From Mageeibacillus sp. UBA1193 (GTDB lineage: Bacteria > Bacillota > Clostridia > Saccharofermentanales > Saccharofermentanaceae): 9,188 nt of DNA. The stretch is taken from contig DBYF01000007.1 of assembly GCA_002310155.1 (NCBI GenBank), positions 593-9,780 of the forward strand. Direction: 5' to 3'. Of this stretch, positions 1 to 7,027 are shown piece by piece; position 1 is the first letter of the stretch; each line of letters starts with the position of its first letter. The position numbers and the translations under genes were made by a program. The notes under the pieces are model-generated. The model was not told the DNA's origin. It did no database searches and was given only the letters and a program-made list of their open reading frames with translations.

Positions 1-270
1 GTTAAGATGGTTAACCAGTACGGCGGTAACATGCCTGATGCAGTTGGTATCCCGGAGGAGCAGCTCCGTAAGGCAGCTACTCTCGCTGTTTGCAAGATCA
101 ACATCGACTCCGATATCCGTCTCGCTATGACAGGTAACATCCGTAAGTACTTCGCTGAGCATCCGGATCACTTCGATCCGCGCCAGTACCTGAAGCCGGC
201 TCGTCAGGCTGTTAAGGATATGGTTGCTCATAAGATCCAGTACGTTCTGGGTTCTGACGGCAAGATCTAA
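1..270 (+). CDS. fba: Class II fructose-bisphosphate aldolase, C-terminal part (5' end outside window)
   Basis: Frame 1 is open from the first base to a TAA at 268-270, so this is the last 89 residues of a gene that begins before the window. Class II aldolases are zinc enzymes that reversibly split fructose 1,6-bisphosphate into glyceraldehyde 3-phosphate and dihydroxyacetone phosphate in glycolysis and gluconeogenesis. The tail matches the family closely: a VNQYGG segment, GIPEEQLRKAA, then the CKINIDSDIRLA segment, whose NIDSD belongs to the phosphate/substrate-binding region, and an HFDPRQYLKPAR helix near the end. The zinc-ligand histidines lie in the missing part. Codon choice is strongly biased (CGT, GCT, GTT, ATC, AAG), unlike the genes to the right, which fits high expression. 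A strong terminator follows 26 bases after the stop. The internal ATG at 7 is not the start, because the frame and the homology continue through it to the window edge. Confidence 0.93.
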   Translation, partial: VKMVNQYGGNMPDAVGIPEEQLRKAATLAVCKINIDSDIRLAMTGNIRKYFAEHPDHFDPRQYLKPARQAVKDMVAHKIQYVLGSDGKI

Positions 271-296
271 TCTTAGGATCAGTAAAGTCTTTAAAG

Positions 297-336
297 AAGG
301 CTGTGTCAGGGTTTTCCTGATACAGCCTTTTTCTTT
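297..336 (+). terminator. Rho-independent terminator of the aldolase gene
   Basis: Bases 297-310 pair with 316-329 in a 14-bp stem that contains one G-U pair, closed by a 5-base loop (GTTTT). A T-rich tract at 328-336, interrupted by one C, follows directly. It lies 26 bases after the aldolase stop and upstream of the next promoter, so it should end the aldolase transcript. Confidence 0.93.
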
Positions 337-346
337 ATGCTGACCC

Positions 347-377
347 TTGCTATTTGAAAAAATAAGTATGTTATAAT
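347..377 (+). promoter_or_regulatory. Extended -10 sigma-A-type promoter for the deacetylase gene
   Basis: A perfect TATAAT lies at 372-377 and is preceded by TG at 369-370, giving the extended -10 form TGnTATAAT. The -35 is poor: TTGCTA at 347-352 has 19-base spacing, and TTGAAA at 354-359 is too close at 12 bases. Transcription would start near 384, leaving a leader of about 40 bases before the ATG at 423. No hairpin or riboswitch-like structure is evident in that leader. Confidence 0.7.
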
Positions 378-422
378 CTAGTATGTATATGTATGAACTG
401 AAAACAGGAGGCGATACCTGAT

Positions 423-1454
423 ATGAGTTATATGCCGGCAAAATCACCGAGAACCGGTGGTGGCAATCCGAAAAGAACAATGACGGCGCAGCTCCGTGCG
501 CTGGGTAATACCGTAGCAGTTCTGGCTACAGTTTTCATGGTCCTTCTCGTTGCTTTCGTATGGATGGTGACAGCGATCAAGAAGAAGTCGAATAAAGCGG
601 TTATTGAAACGACCATAACCACAACGACCGCGGCGATCACAGAAAGTGAGACGACGCCTCCGGAGAGCGAGACGACCGAGCCGACAACTGAAGCGACAAC
701 TACTGCTGAACATGCTTCTTTCCCGGAAGGAACGAAGCTGATCGCACTGACCTTCGACGACGGTCCGTGTGAGTTCACTCCGCAAGTGCTGGATACTCTG
801 GAAAAGCACGGAATCCCTGCAACGTTCTTCCTGCTGGGACAGAATGTTACCGGTACGGATCCACAATTACTTCAGCGTATGCTTGATCTGAAATGTGAGA
901 TCGGTAACCACACATGGAGCCATACGGTCCTTTCCAAGGTCGATGAGAATAAGGCTTACGAAGAACTGCAGAAGTGTGACCAGGCGCTTATGGATAAGAT
1001 CGGACAGAAGGCGACTGTCATCCGCCCGCCGCAAGGTGCCGGATTGGCCAATCCCGGTCTTCTAAAATACGCGCTCGAGCAGCGTGAGTTCTGCATTAAC
1101 TGGAATGACATCAGCTGTCCGGCAGACTGGCAGAAACCGGCGATGGGAGATGCCCATTACACTGCCCAGCATGTTATCGATAACGCCAGCAGTTATGACT
1201 GTGTTCTTCTCCACGACTCCCATAAGTCCACGGTGGAATCTCTCGATGAGATGATTCAGGGACTGAAGGATAAGGGCTATGTCTTCGTGACTGTAACGCA
1301 GCTTCTTGAGGCAACTTCCGATAAGATCGGAATCGAAGAAGCACGGAAGCAGGGCTGGACAGATGCGGTGGAAGCTTATCCGGGAGGCCCGGTCTACGGC
1401 GTACGTTACGAGTATTCCAGCAATAAGTATTTCTTCGGAAAGAAATCCTATTAA
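423..1454 (+). CDS. Membrane-anchored polysaccharide deacetylase (NodB/CE4 domain)
   Basis: CE4 enzymes are metal-dependent hydrolases that remove N- or O-acetyl groups from cell-wall or extracellular glycans. The 343-residue protein starts with a basic cytoplasmic stretch and one membrane helix (about residues 28-52). A Thr/Glu-rich low-complexity spacer (about 60-96) and the NodB domain (about 104-295) follow, placing catalysis outside the membrane. The motifs are visible: TFDDGP at 110-115 (D112 catalytic base, D113 metal), H163 and H167 in NHTWSH (metal), RPPQG at 201-205, the NDISCPADW region near 228-236, and LLHD with H264. Motif 3 usually has Tyr or Phe where this protein has Gln204. 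A tail of about 45 residues with Tyr and Gly follows the domain and is unassigned. The start at 423 sits 11 bases after AGGAGG (406-411); an in-frame ATG at 432 is further from it. The substrate cannot be told from sequence: peptidoglycan, chitin-like oligomers and xylan are all possible. Confidence 0.9.
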   Translation: MSYMPAKSPRTGGGNPKRTMTAQLRALGNTVAVLATVFMVLLVAFVWMVTAIKKKSNKAVIETTITTTTAAITESETTPPESETTEPTTEATTTAEHASFPEGTKLIALTFDDGPCEFTPQVLDTLEKHGIPATFFLLGQNVTGTDPQLLQRMLDLKCEIGNHTWSHTVLSKVDENKAYEELQKCDQALMDKIGQKATVIRPPQGAGLANPGLLKYALEQREFCINWNDISCPADWQKPAMGDAHYTAQHVIDNASSYDCVLLHDSHKSTVESLDEMIQGLKDKGYVFVTVTQLLEATSDKIGIEEARKQGWTDAVEAYPGGPVYGVRYEYSSNKYFFGKKSY

Positions 1455-1477
1455 TGGTGAAAACTTGAAACCAATGG

Positions 1478-1507
1478 AAAAGGGCTGCACAAGGTGCAGC
1501 CCTTTTT
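1478..1507. terminator. Bidirectional intrinsic terminator between convergent units
   Basis: A 9-bp GC-rich stem pairs 1482-1490 with 1494-1502 around a 3-base AAG loop. A-T pairs extend it outward, with AAAA at 1478-1481 and TTTTT at 1503-1507. Read rightward, it gives a hairpin plus T-tract after the deacetylase stop (1454). Read leftward, the A-tract becomes a U-run after the ABC-F stop (1541). One element can therefore end both converging transcripts. The leftward U-run is the weaker one. Confidence 0.88.
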
Positions 1508-1540
1508 GTATTTCAATTAGTCGGAGCAGGAGAAAAATGA

Positions 1541-3481
1541 TCAGGTGTTTTCGAGCTCCATATACTCGGCATACATCGCTTCGAGCTGTTCACTGTTCTT
1601 GCTGTATTTCTCGTAGTCTTCCGGAGAGGTGTCTTTGCCGAAAGAAGCTTCCAGAGTTTTCTGTTCTTCTTCCAGTTCGGCGATCGTTTTCTCGAGATAG
1701 CGGATGCGTTCTTTTCTCCTGGCGATCTCTTTTCTCTCCTTGGCGCGGTTTACGACCGGCTGACGGGAAGAGGTGTCGGAAGCCGCGGCTTTCTCTGCTT
1801 CGCGGCGGGCTTTATCTGCCTGCCTCTGCTCGGAAAGCTCCGCGGAACGGCGGGCTTCTTCGTCTTCGATATAGGCTCTGTATTTCTTTCTGTAGTGCTC
1901 GTACTTATCCATCACATCGACGCGTTCTCCGAAGAAACCGAGAATGGTGGTCGCGCACTTCTCGATGAAGTAACGGTCATGGCTGACGGCGAGGATCGCG
2001 CCGTTGTATTCTGCAAGTGCATCCTCGAGTACTTCTCTGGATTCGATGTCGAGATGGTTCGTCGGCTCATCGAGGAAGAGGAGCTCCGGCTTTTCTTCGA
2101 GGAGGCAGCAGAGGTATACACGGGAACGCTCGCCGCCGGACAGTACGGAGATCTGCTTATACACATCGATATCGCGGAATCCGAAACGCGCGAGGAGATT
2201 TCTCGCGGCTGTTTCACCGAGCTCGGAACGGTCCATGAGTTCCGAGAGGATCGTCTTCGTCTCATCTTCGAAAGGAACGAACTGGCCCATATAGCCGATC
2301 CGTGAAGAACCGCTGACGAGAACATCTCCGTCGAAGTCTCCGATCCGTCCGAGAAGGAGGGAAAGGAGAGTGGTCTTGCCGCATCCGTTCGGTCCGACGA
2401 GGAATGTCTTGTCGGAGGCCTTGATCTCGAACGTTACGTCCTGGAAAAGCACTTTCCCGTCGGGGAAGATCTTGCCTACGTGTCTGGCCTCGAGGAGTTT
2501 CTTATCAGGATCTCCGGAACGCTCTTCGGGCATGAGCTTGAAGCTCATGTGCATCGCGCCGCTTGCGAGTTTCTTTTTCTCCTGCGCGAGACGGTCTGAA
2601 AGCTTCTCCACGACTTTCTCTCTGGCGTGATAGCCCGAGATGTTTCTATGGGAGAGCATGGTCTGTGTGACACCTTCCTGGCGGACAAGTTCTTTTTCCA
2701 GATTCGCCACGAGACGGCTCTGGTCCTCGAGGAAGTGTGCTTTCTGCTCTTTATATTCGCTGTAGTTTCCGCGGTAAGCGGTGATGGTGCTGTTCTCTAG
2801 TTCCAGGACCTTCGTTACCGTGCGGTCGATAAAGTATCGGTCATGCGAGATGAGAAGGACAGCGCCGCCGTAGGAACGGATGAATCCCTCGAGCCACTCG
2901 AGTGCGTCGGTGTCGAGGTGGTTCGTCGGCTCGTCGAGAAGAAGGATATCCGGACGCGACACGATCAGGCGTGCAAGACAGATGCGCATCTTCTCGCCAC
3001 CGGAGAAACTACTGATGTCTCTTGTGTAGTCGATGTCGGTGAGGCCTAAGCCCGCGAGGGCAGCCTTCATTCTGGGCTCATAGTCATAGCCACCGAGTGC
3101 TTCGAAGCGGGAGGTGAGCTGTTCGTATGTGCGAAGGAGAGACTGGGATTCGGCAGCGTCGGCCGTGGCCAGCTTGAACTCTGCTTCACGCATCTTATCT
3201 TCGATATTCTGGAGTTCTTCCGACACGAGGATATTTCCTCCCATGTCGAGCTCCTCCATGTTCTGGGTGAGGTATCCGGCGATGGCAGTTCCGTGATGGA
3301 GGATCTCGCCTTCGTCCGGTTTGACGTCACCCCGGATCATCTTGAAAAGGGTAGACTTGCCCGTGCCGTTGTTGCCGATGAGCGCGATCTTATCGCCGCG
3401 CTCTATGGAAAAAGAGACGCGGTCAAGCAACAGCCTGGAATGGTAAGACTTGGATACTTTGTTTACCGATATCAGAGGCAT
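1541..3481 (-). CDS. ABC-F family ATPase, two ABC domains with C-terminal coiled coil (Uup/YdiF-like)
   Basis: ABC-F proteins are soluble twin-ATPase factors that act on the ribosome, in translation rescue or quality control and in some lineages antibiotic protection; they are not transporters. Both ATPase cores are complete over 646 residues. Domain 1 has Walker A GNNGTGKS (36-43), signature SGGEK (160-164), Walker B with DEPTNHLD (183-190) and H212. Domain 2 has GPNGCGKT (363-370), SGGER (448-452), DEPTNHLD (471-478) and H501. A charged helical linker (about 235-325) joins the domains, where the tRNA-facing P-site motif sits in this family. The last 110 or so residues are a Lys/Glu/Arg-rich predicted coiled coil, as in Uup and YdiF. 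No transmembrane segment is visible. Its length is typical for YdiF-like members. The start has only a weak, distant AAGGA, so it may depend on translation of the zinc-ribbon gene 35 bases upstream. Nothing in the sequence specifically supports a drug-resistance role. Confidence 0.93.
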   Translation of the reverse strand: MPLISVNKVSKSYHSRLLLDRVSFSIERGDKIALIGNNGTGKSTLFKMIRGDVKPDEGEILHHGTAIAGYLTQNMEELDMGGNILVSEELQNIEDKMREAEFKLATADAAESQSLLRTYEQLTSRFEALGGYDYEPRMKAALAGLGLTDIDYTRDISSFSGGEKMRICLARLIVSRPDILLLDEPTNHLDTDALEWLEGFIRSYGGAVLLISHDRYFIDRTVTKVLELENSTITAYRGNYSEYKEQKAHFLEDQSRLVANLEKELVRQEGVTQTMLSHRNISGYHAREKVVEKLSDRLAQEKKKLASGAMHMSFKLMPEERSGDPDKKLLEARHVGKIFPDGKVLFQDVTFEIKASDKTFLVGPNGCGKTTLLSLLLGRIGDFDGDVLVSGSSRIGYMGQFVPFEDETKTILSELMDRSELGETAARNLLARFGFRDIDVYKQISVLSGGERSRVYLCCLLEEKPELLFLDEPTNHLDIESREVLEDALAEYNGAILAVSHDRYFIEKCATTILGFFGERVDVMDKYEHYRKKYRAYIEDEEARRSAELSEQRQADKARREAEKAAASDTSSRQPVVNRAKERKEIARRKERIRYLEKTIAELEEEQKTLEASFGKDTSPEDYEKYSKNSEQLEAMYAEYMELENT

Positions 3482-3516
3482 GGACAGATGTGTTCCTTAC
3501 GATTTCCCCGAATAGA

Positions 3517-3879
3517 TTATTTGAACGGGCTGGTAATGATCTCGTGTCCGCAGTAGATGCAGCGGTCAGCCAGCTTGCCGTTGTTCTGAAGTGGAACGTG
3601 GCAGTAAGGGCAGAGGTCGGCTTCCGGCTTCTCGCCGTCTTCCAGAGCCTTCTTCTTCGCCTTCTTCTCGTTGTCGAGATCCGTGATGGCCTTGATCAGG
3701 TCCTCATCCTGGAATCCCTTCTCCTTAAGAAGGTTCCACATTGCTTCCGTCAGAAGGTCCAGTCTCTCGACTTCGCCCTGAAGCTGAGCAATCTCTTCAC
3801 TGACTTCGTGAATTCCACTATTGGTGGGTGTACGGTTATATTGATTCGAATTATTCTGCAAAAGCGAAAACTTACTCAT
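3517..3879 (-). CDS. Small coiled-coil protein with C-terminal zinc ribbon, function unknown
   Basis: I do not recognise a named family. The 120-residue protein has a polar Asn/Ser-rich start (about 1-22) and a charged helical segment with likely coiled-coil character (about 24-82). Near the C-terminus is a four-cysteine zinc-ribbon pattern: C90-x2-C93 in CPYC and C107-x2-C110 in CIYC, spaced by 13 residues. CxYC knuckles of this kind usually bind one Zn(II) and serve protein or nucleic-acid contacts. No signal peptide or membrane helix is seen, so it is probably cytoplasmic. It starts at an ATG 8 bases after an AAGGAG (3888-3893 on the opposite strand), which is strong support for translation. 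Its stop is 35 bases from the ABC-F start on the same strand with no terminator between, so the two are probably co-transcribed. A ribosome-related role would be a guess from that neighbour alone. Confidence 0.82.
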   Translation of the reverse strand: MSKFSLLQNNSNQYNRTPTNSGIHEVSEEIAQLQGEVERLDLLTEAMWNLLKEKGFQDEDLIKAITDLDNEKKAKKKALEDGEKPEADLCPYCHVPLQNNGKLADRCIYCGHEIITSPFK

Positions 3880-3913
3880 GGATCAGTCTCCTTCTCAGGG
3901 TGGTTATAGAAGC

Positions 3914-3922
3914 ATTATAACA
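3914..3922 (-). promoter_or_regulatory. Extended -10 promoter for the zinc-ribbon/ABC-F unit
   Basis: Read on the minus strand, the sequence is TGTTATAAT, a perfect TATAAT with the TG extension one base upstream. No convincing -35 exists at 16-18 bases; the region upstream is T-rich (TTCTTTACTT). The predicted transcript starts near 3907, with a leader of about 28 bases that contains the AAGGAG site. Confidence 0.65.
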
Positions 3923-3968
3923 TAGAAAAAAGAAGTAAAGAATTCTAAACAATCCTTACTGTTTCTTT

Positions 3969-3998
3969 CTTGCGTCATGATCGTTTTGCAAGTAACAT
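3969..3998 (+). promoter_or_regulatory. Possible promoter of the leucine genes with an inverted repeat across its spacer
   Basis: TTGCGT (3970-3975) and TAACAT (3993-3998) are 17 bases apart, an acceptable but imperfect sigma-A pair. A second -10-like TATAGA at 4004-4009 has no matching -35. Arms CTTGC (3969-3973) and GCAAG (3988-3992) form an inverted repeat within this promoter, and a TCATGA palindrome lies inside it at 3975-3980. These could bind a regulator, but the arms are short and none matches a site I can name. Only about 30-60 bases separate this from leuC, too little for a T-box or leader-peptide attenuator. Confidence 0.4.
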
Positions 3999-4018
3999 TA
4001 AACTATAGATCTGTATGG

Positions 4019-4023
4019 AAGGA
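4019..4023 (+). promoter_or_regulatory. Ribosome binding site deciding the leuC start
   Basis: AAGGA at 4019-4023 overlaps the first in-frame ATG (4023), so that ATG cannot use it. The ATG at 4035 is 11 bases downstream and gives MGMTMTQKIL, the usual N-terminus of this LeuC type. An ATG at 4041 is also possible. Confidence 0.65.
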
Positions 4024-4034
4024 TGGGACTCTAT

Positions 4035-5315
4035 ATGGGTATGACGATGACACAGAAGATCCTTTCGCATCACGCGGGAAAGACGGAGTGCGCTCCGGGC
4101 GACCTGATCGAGGCGGATCTTGATCTGCTTTTAGGAAACGATATCACTACGCCCCCTGCCATAGATATTTTCGAAAAGAACGGCTTCGGTTCGGTATTCG
4201 ATCAGAATAAGATCGTGCTGGTCCCGGATCACTTCGCGCCGAATAAAGATATCAAGTCTGCGGAACAGTGTAAGCGCATGCGTGATTTTGCAAAAGCACA
4301 GGGCATCCGCTACTACTACGAACAGGGTGAAGAAGGCATGGGCGTCGAGCACGTCATCATCCCGGACAACGGTCTTGCGAGACCGGGTTACGCCATCATC
4401 GGCGCAGACTCCCATACATGCACATACGGCGCGCTCGGTGCTTTTTCCACGGGCGTCGGATCGACGGATCTCGCCTGCGCGATGGCGGCAGGAAAGACAT
4501 GGTTCCGTGTACCGGAAGCCATCAAAGTCGAACTTCTCGGCAAACTGAATCCCTACTGTTCCGGTAAAGATGTCATTCTCTATCTCATCGGAAAGATCGG
4601 CGTCGACGGTGCACTCTACCAGTCGCTCGAGTTCGCCGGGGAAGGAGTTAAGTCTCTCTCGATGGCGGACCGTCTGACCGTGTGCAATATGGCGATCGAG
4701 TGCGGCGCGAAGAACGGTATCTTCCCGGTCGATGAGAAGACGATGGAATATCTCGATTCTCATGTGGAGGGCGGATATAAGGAAGCACCGGACTGGCTAT
4801 TCCCGGACGATGATGCGGAGTACGCGCAGACCGTGACGATCGACCTTTCGGAAGTATCCCCGATGGTATCGTTCCCGCATCTTCCGTCGAACACACATGC
4901 AGTAGGTACATTCGGAGAAATTAGAATCGATCAGGTCGTGATCGGCTCGTGCACGAACGGCCGTCTCGAAGATATGCAGAAAGCAGCCGCAGTCCTGAAA
5001 GACCGTCATGTAGCGGACGGTATCAGAGCCATCATCCTGCCGGGCTCCCAGAGAGTCTATAAGCAGTGCCTGACAAGCGGTCTTCTCGAGATCTTCGTAG
5101 ATGCAGGATGTGTCGTCTCGGCACCGACCTGCGGACCCTGCCTCGGCGGACATATGGGTGTCCTTGCCAAGGGTGAGAAGTGTGTCTCCACCACGAACAG
5201 AAACTTCGTCGGACGTATGGGACACAAGGAATCGGAAGTCTATCTGGCCGGCGTGGAAGTCGCGGCGGCATCCGCGGTCCTCGGATACATCGCGAGCCCC
5301 ACGGACCTGAAATAA
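4035..5315 (+). CDS. leuC: 3-isopropylmalate dehydratase large subunit
   Basis: LeuC carries the [4Fe-4S] cluster of isopropylmalate isomerase, which with LeuD converts 2-isopropylmalate to 3-isopropylmalate in cytoplasmic leucine biosynthesis. Counted from 4035, the protein has 426 residues, the compact archaeal-type length also common in Clostridia, shorter than the roughly 466 of E. coli LeuC. Cluster cysteines are visible: C306 in GSCTNGR, then C366 and C369 in APTCGPCLGGHMG. Other aconitase-family motifs are present: GADSHTCTYGALG (123-135), FSTGVGSTD (137-145) and NRNFVGRMGH (388-397). The start at 4035 is preferred over 4023 because it matches the family N-terminus and has a usable ribosome binding site. 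leuD follows after 19 bases and leuB after that, so the three are one transcription unit. Homoaconitase is a close relative of this subfamily, but the leuB neighbour favours the leucine pathway. Confidence 0.95.
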   Translation: MGMTMTQKILSHHAGKTECAPGDLIEADLDLLLGNDITTPPAIDIFEKNGFGSVFDQNKIVLVPDHFAPNKDIKSAEQCKRMRDFAKAQGIRYYYEQGEEGMGVEHVIIPDNGLARPGYAIIGADSHTCTYGALGAFSTGVGSTDLACAMAAGKTWFRVPEAIKVELLGKLNPYCSGKDVILYLIGKIGVDGALYQSLEFAGEGVKSLSMADRLTVCNMAIECGAKNGIFPVDEKTMEYLDSHVEGGYKEAPDWLFPDDDAEYAQTVTIDLSEVSPMVSFPHLPSNTHAVGTFGEIRIDQVVIGSCTNGRLEDMQKAAAVLKDRHVADGIRAIILPGSQRVYKQCLTSGLLEIFVDAGCVVSAPTCGPCLGGHMGVLAKGEKCVSTTNRNFVGRMGHKESEVYLAGVEVAAASAVLGYIASPTDLK

Positions 5316-5334
5316 GAGAAAGAAGGGAAAGCGC

Positions 5335-5829
5335 ATGATTTTTTCCGGCAAAGTGATCAAGTACGGAGCGAACGTCGATACTGACGTCATCATTCCCGCA
5401 CGTTATCTGAACACATCCGTCAAGGAAGAACTGGCGGCGCACTGCATGGAGGATCTCGATCCGGATTTCAAGACGAAAGTCGAAGCCGGCGACATCATCG
5501 TCGCGGGATCTAACTTCGGCTGCGGATCTTCAAGAGAGCATGCTCCTGTCGCCATCAAGGCGAGCGGCATCTCCTGCGTGATCGCGCCTTCCTTCGCGAG
5601 GATCTTCTATCGGAACTCCATCAACACCGGCCTTCCGATCATGGAGTGTCCGGAGGCCGCGGAAGGTATCAACGACGGTGATAAGATCGAAGTTAATACC
5701 GACAGTGGAGAGATAAAAGACATCACGACCGGCGCGGTATATAAGGCGAGTGCTTTTCCCGCATTCATCGGAGAGATCATCAGCTCCGACGGACTGGTCG
5801 GATATACGAAATCTAAACTCAGCAAGTGA
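5335..5829 (+). CDS. leuD: 3-isopropylmalate dehydratase small subunit
   Basis: LeuD is the swivel-domain subunit that completes the isopropylmalate isomerase active site with LeuC. The 164-residue protein is the short archaeal-type form. It shows NVDTDVIIPARYL near the start (13-25), the hallmark GSNFGCGSSREHAP (58-71), and FARIFYRNSINTGLP (87-101). The substrate-specificity loop reads YLNT (24-27). The loop is known to distinguish isopropylmalate isomerase from homoaconitase in archaeal relatives; the Arg typical of YLRT homoaconitases is replaced by Asn here, which is consistent with LeuD. The start has AAGGGA (5323-5328) 6 bases upstream. It sits between leuC (19-base gap) and leuB (10-base gap), so stoichiometric co-expression is expected. 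Its stop TGA overlaps the GAGGTG that primes leuB. Confidence 0.95.
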   Translation: MIFSGKVIKYGANVDTDVIIPARYLNTSVKEELAAHCMEDLDPDFKTKVEAGDIIVAGSNFGCGSSREHAPVAIKASGISCVIAPSFARIFYRNSINTGLPIMECPEAAEGINDGDKIEVNTDSGEIKDITTGAVYKASAFPAFIGEIISSDGLVGYTKSKLSK

Positions 5830-5839
5830 GGTGAACGAT

Positions 5840-6952
5840 ATGGCAATGTTTAAGATCGCGGTCATCCCCGGCGACGGGATCGGACCGGAGGTGACATCCA
5901 GCACCTGTGATGTGCTCCGCGTGGTAGCGGAAAAAAGCGGACACGAATTCTCCTTTACGGAAGTTCCCGCGGGCGGCATTGCCATCGACACCTATGGCGA
6001 ACCTCTGCCGGCTGAATCGCTCCGTGTCGCGAAAGAAAGTGACGCGGTACTTCTCGGCGCGGTCGGCGGTCCGAAGTGGGATAACCTCCCCGGAAAGTCA
6101 CGCCCCGAAGCGGCGCTTCTCGGTCTTCGAAAAGAACTCGCCCTCTACGCGAACCTGCGTCTGGCGATCCTGTTCCCTGAATTAAAAAGTGCGAGCCCGC
6201 TGCGTCCGGATCTGGTCGAAAACGGTGTCGATATCCTGATCGTCAGAGAACTGACCGGCGGAATCTATTTTGGTAAGAGAGGACTCGAGAAATCGGATGA
6301 GTGCCTCCCGGATGGAACTCCGAAGGGCATGGAAGCTTTTGACGTTGAGACCTATAGTGAAGCGGAGATCGAGCGTATCCTCCGTGTCGGTTTTACCTCC
6401 GCGATGCAGAGAAAAAAACAGCTCACGGTCGTCGATAAGGCGAATATCCTCGAGACATCAAGACTCTGGAGAAAGGTCACTGAGCGCATCGCGCCCGAGT
6501 ATCCTGATGTCTCCTATGAATTCATGTATGTAGATAATGCATCGATGCAGCTGCTGCGCCGCCCGGCGTCGCTGGACGTCATCGTCACGAGCAATATGTT
6601 CGGCGATATTCTCTCGGATGAGGCCGGCATGATCACCGGTTCCATCGGCATGCTGCCGTCGGCGTCTCTCGGTACACCGGGAACTCCGGGCATGTACGAG
6701 CCGGTCCACGGCTCCGCGCCGGATATCGCAGGAAAAGGTATCGCCAATCCTCTGGCGACGATCCTGTCTGCGGCCCTGATGCTCCGCTATTCCCTCGGAC
6801 TTCCGGAGGAAGGGGAGAAGATCGAGAAGGCGGTATCCGCTGTACTCGCGAAGGGTTACCGTACTGCCGACATCGTAGAGGCGGGATCCGGTGATATCCT
6901 TTCCACGAAGGAGATGACGGAGAAAGTCATCGAAGAGTACAGAAAACTCTAA
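5840..6952 (+). CDS. leuB: 3-isopropylmalate dehydrogenase
   Basis: LeuB oxidises and decarboxylates 3-isopropylmalate to 2-oxoisocaproate, normally with NAD+, the step after LeuCD. Counted from 5840, the protein has 370 residues, normal for the family. Visible motifs are IPGDGIGPEV (9-18), the substrate arginines R97, R107 and R136 in LGLRKEL, NLRLAI and VRELTGGIYFG, Y143, K200, D232 in VDNASMQL, and metal-binding D256/D260 in NMFGDILSDEAG. GSAPDIAGKGIANP (291-304) carries the Asp associated with NAD+ preference. The frame stays open upstream to an ATG at 5750 inside leuD, but the 5840 ATG has GAGGTG (5828-5833) 6 bases before it and starts the conserved beta strand FKIAVIPGDG at the expected distance. 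It is the last leucine gene in the window. No clear terminator follows. Confidence 0.96.
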   Translation: MAMFKIAVIPGDGIGPEVTSSTCDVLRVVAEKSGHEFSFTEVPAGGIAIDTYGEPLPAESLRVAKESDAVLLGAVGGPKWDNLPGKSRPEAALLGLRKELALYANLRLAILFPELKSASPLRPDLVENGVDILIVRELTGGIYFGKRGLEKSDECLPDGTPKGMEAFDVETYSEAEIERILRVGFTSAMQRKKQLTVVDKANILETSRLWRKVTERIAPEYPDVSYEFMYVDNASMQLLRRPASLDVIVTSNMFGDILSDEAGMITGSIGMLPSASLGTPGTPGMYEPVHGSAPDIAGKGIANPLATILSAALMLRYSLGLPEEGEKIEKAVSAVLAKGYRTADIVEAGSGDILSTKEMTEKVIEEYRKL

Positions 6953-7027
6953 GTTCCATTGTTCACGGAATATCCATTTTTGACGGTTATACTGGAATAC
7001 GTAAAAAAGGTTTAGGAGAGATCCGAC
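6953..7027 (+). promoter_or_regulatory. Intergenic gap between leuB and ppx, with weak promoter-like elements and no clear terminator
   Basis: TATACT at 6988-6993 resembles a -10 but lacks a -35 at proper spacing. TTGACG at 6980-6985 is a good -35, but no -10 lies 16-18 bases downstream. A small inverted repeat TTCC/GGAA (6954-6957 and 6967-6970) is too weak to terminate. AGGAG at 7014-7018 is the ppx ribosome binding site. Both read-through from leuB and a poor internal promoter remain possible. Confidence 0.3.

Noticed and set aside
600..720. Repetitive ACGAC-rich DNA as a possible mobile or CRISPR-like repeat
   Set aside because: It is low-complexity coding sequence for the Thr/Glu-rich spacer between membrane helix and catalytic domain, without regular spacers.
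1306..1968. Plus-strand open frame of 220 codons running from the deacetylase end into the ABC-F region
   Set aside because: It crosses the bidirectional terminator, overlaps two well-supported genes in other frames, has an Arg/Ser-rich composition typical of a shadow frame, and shows no family motif.
4023..4034. Earlier leuC start giving four extra residues (MGLY)
   Set aside because: This ATG overlaps the only good ribosome binding site, and the family N-terminus begins at MGMTMTQ.
3923..4034. T-box or leader-peptide attenuator before leuC
   Set aside because: There is no room for the T-box stems, no run of leucine codons and no terminator hairpin before leuC.
4131..4763. Minus-strand open frame of 210 codons inside leuC
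   Set aside because: It is antisense to conserved leuC sequence, and its His/Arg/Asp-rich composition mirrors leuC codons. No motif is seen.
5750..5839. N-terminal extension of leuB into leuD
   Set aside because: The extra 30 residues overlap leuD in another frame and do not resemble LeuB. The ATG at 5840 has a well-placed ribosome binding site and the family-typical N-terminus.
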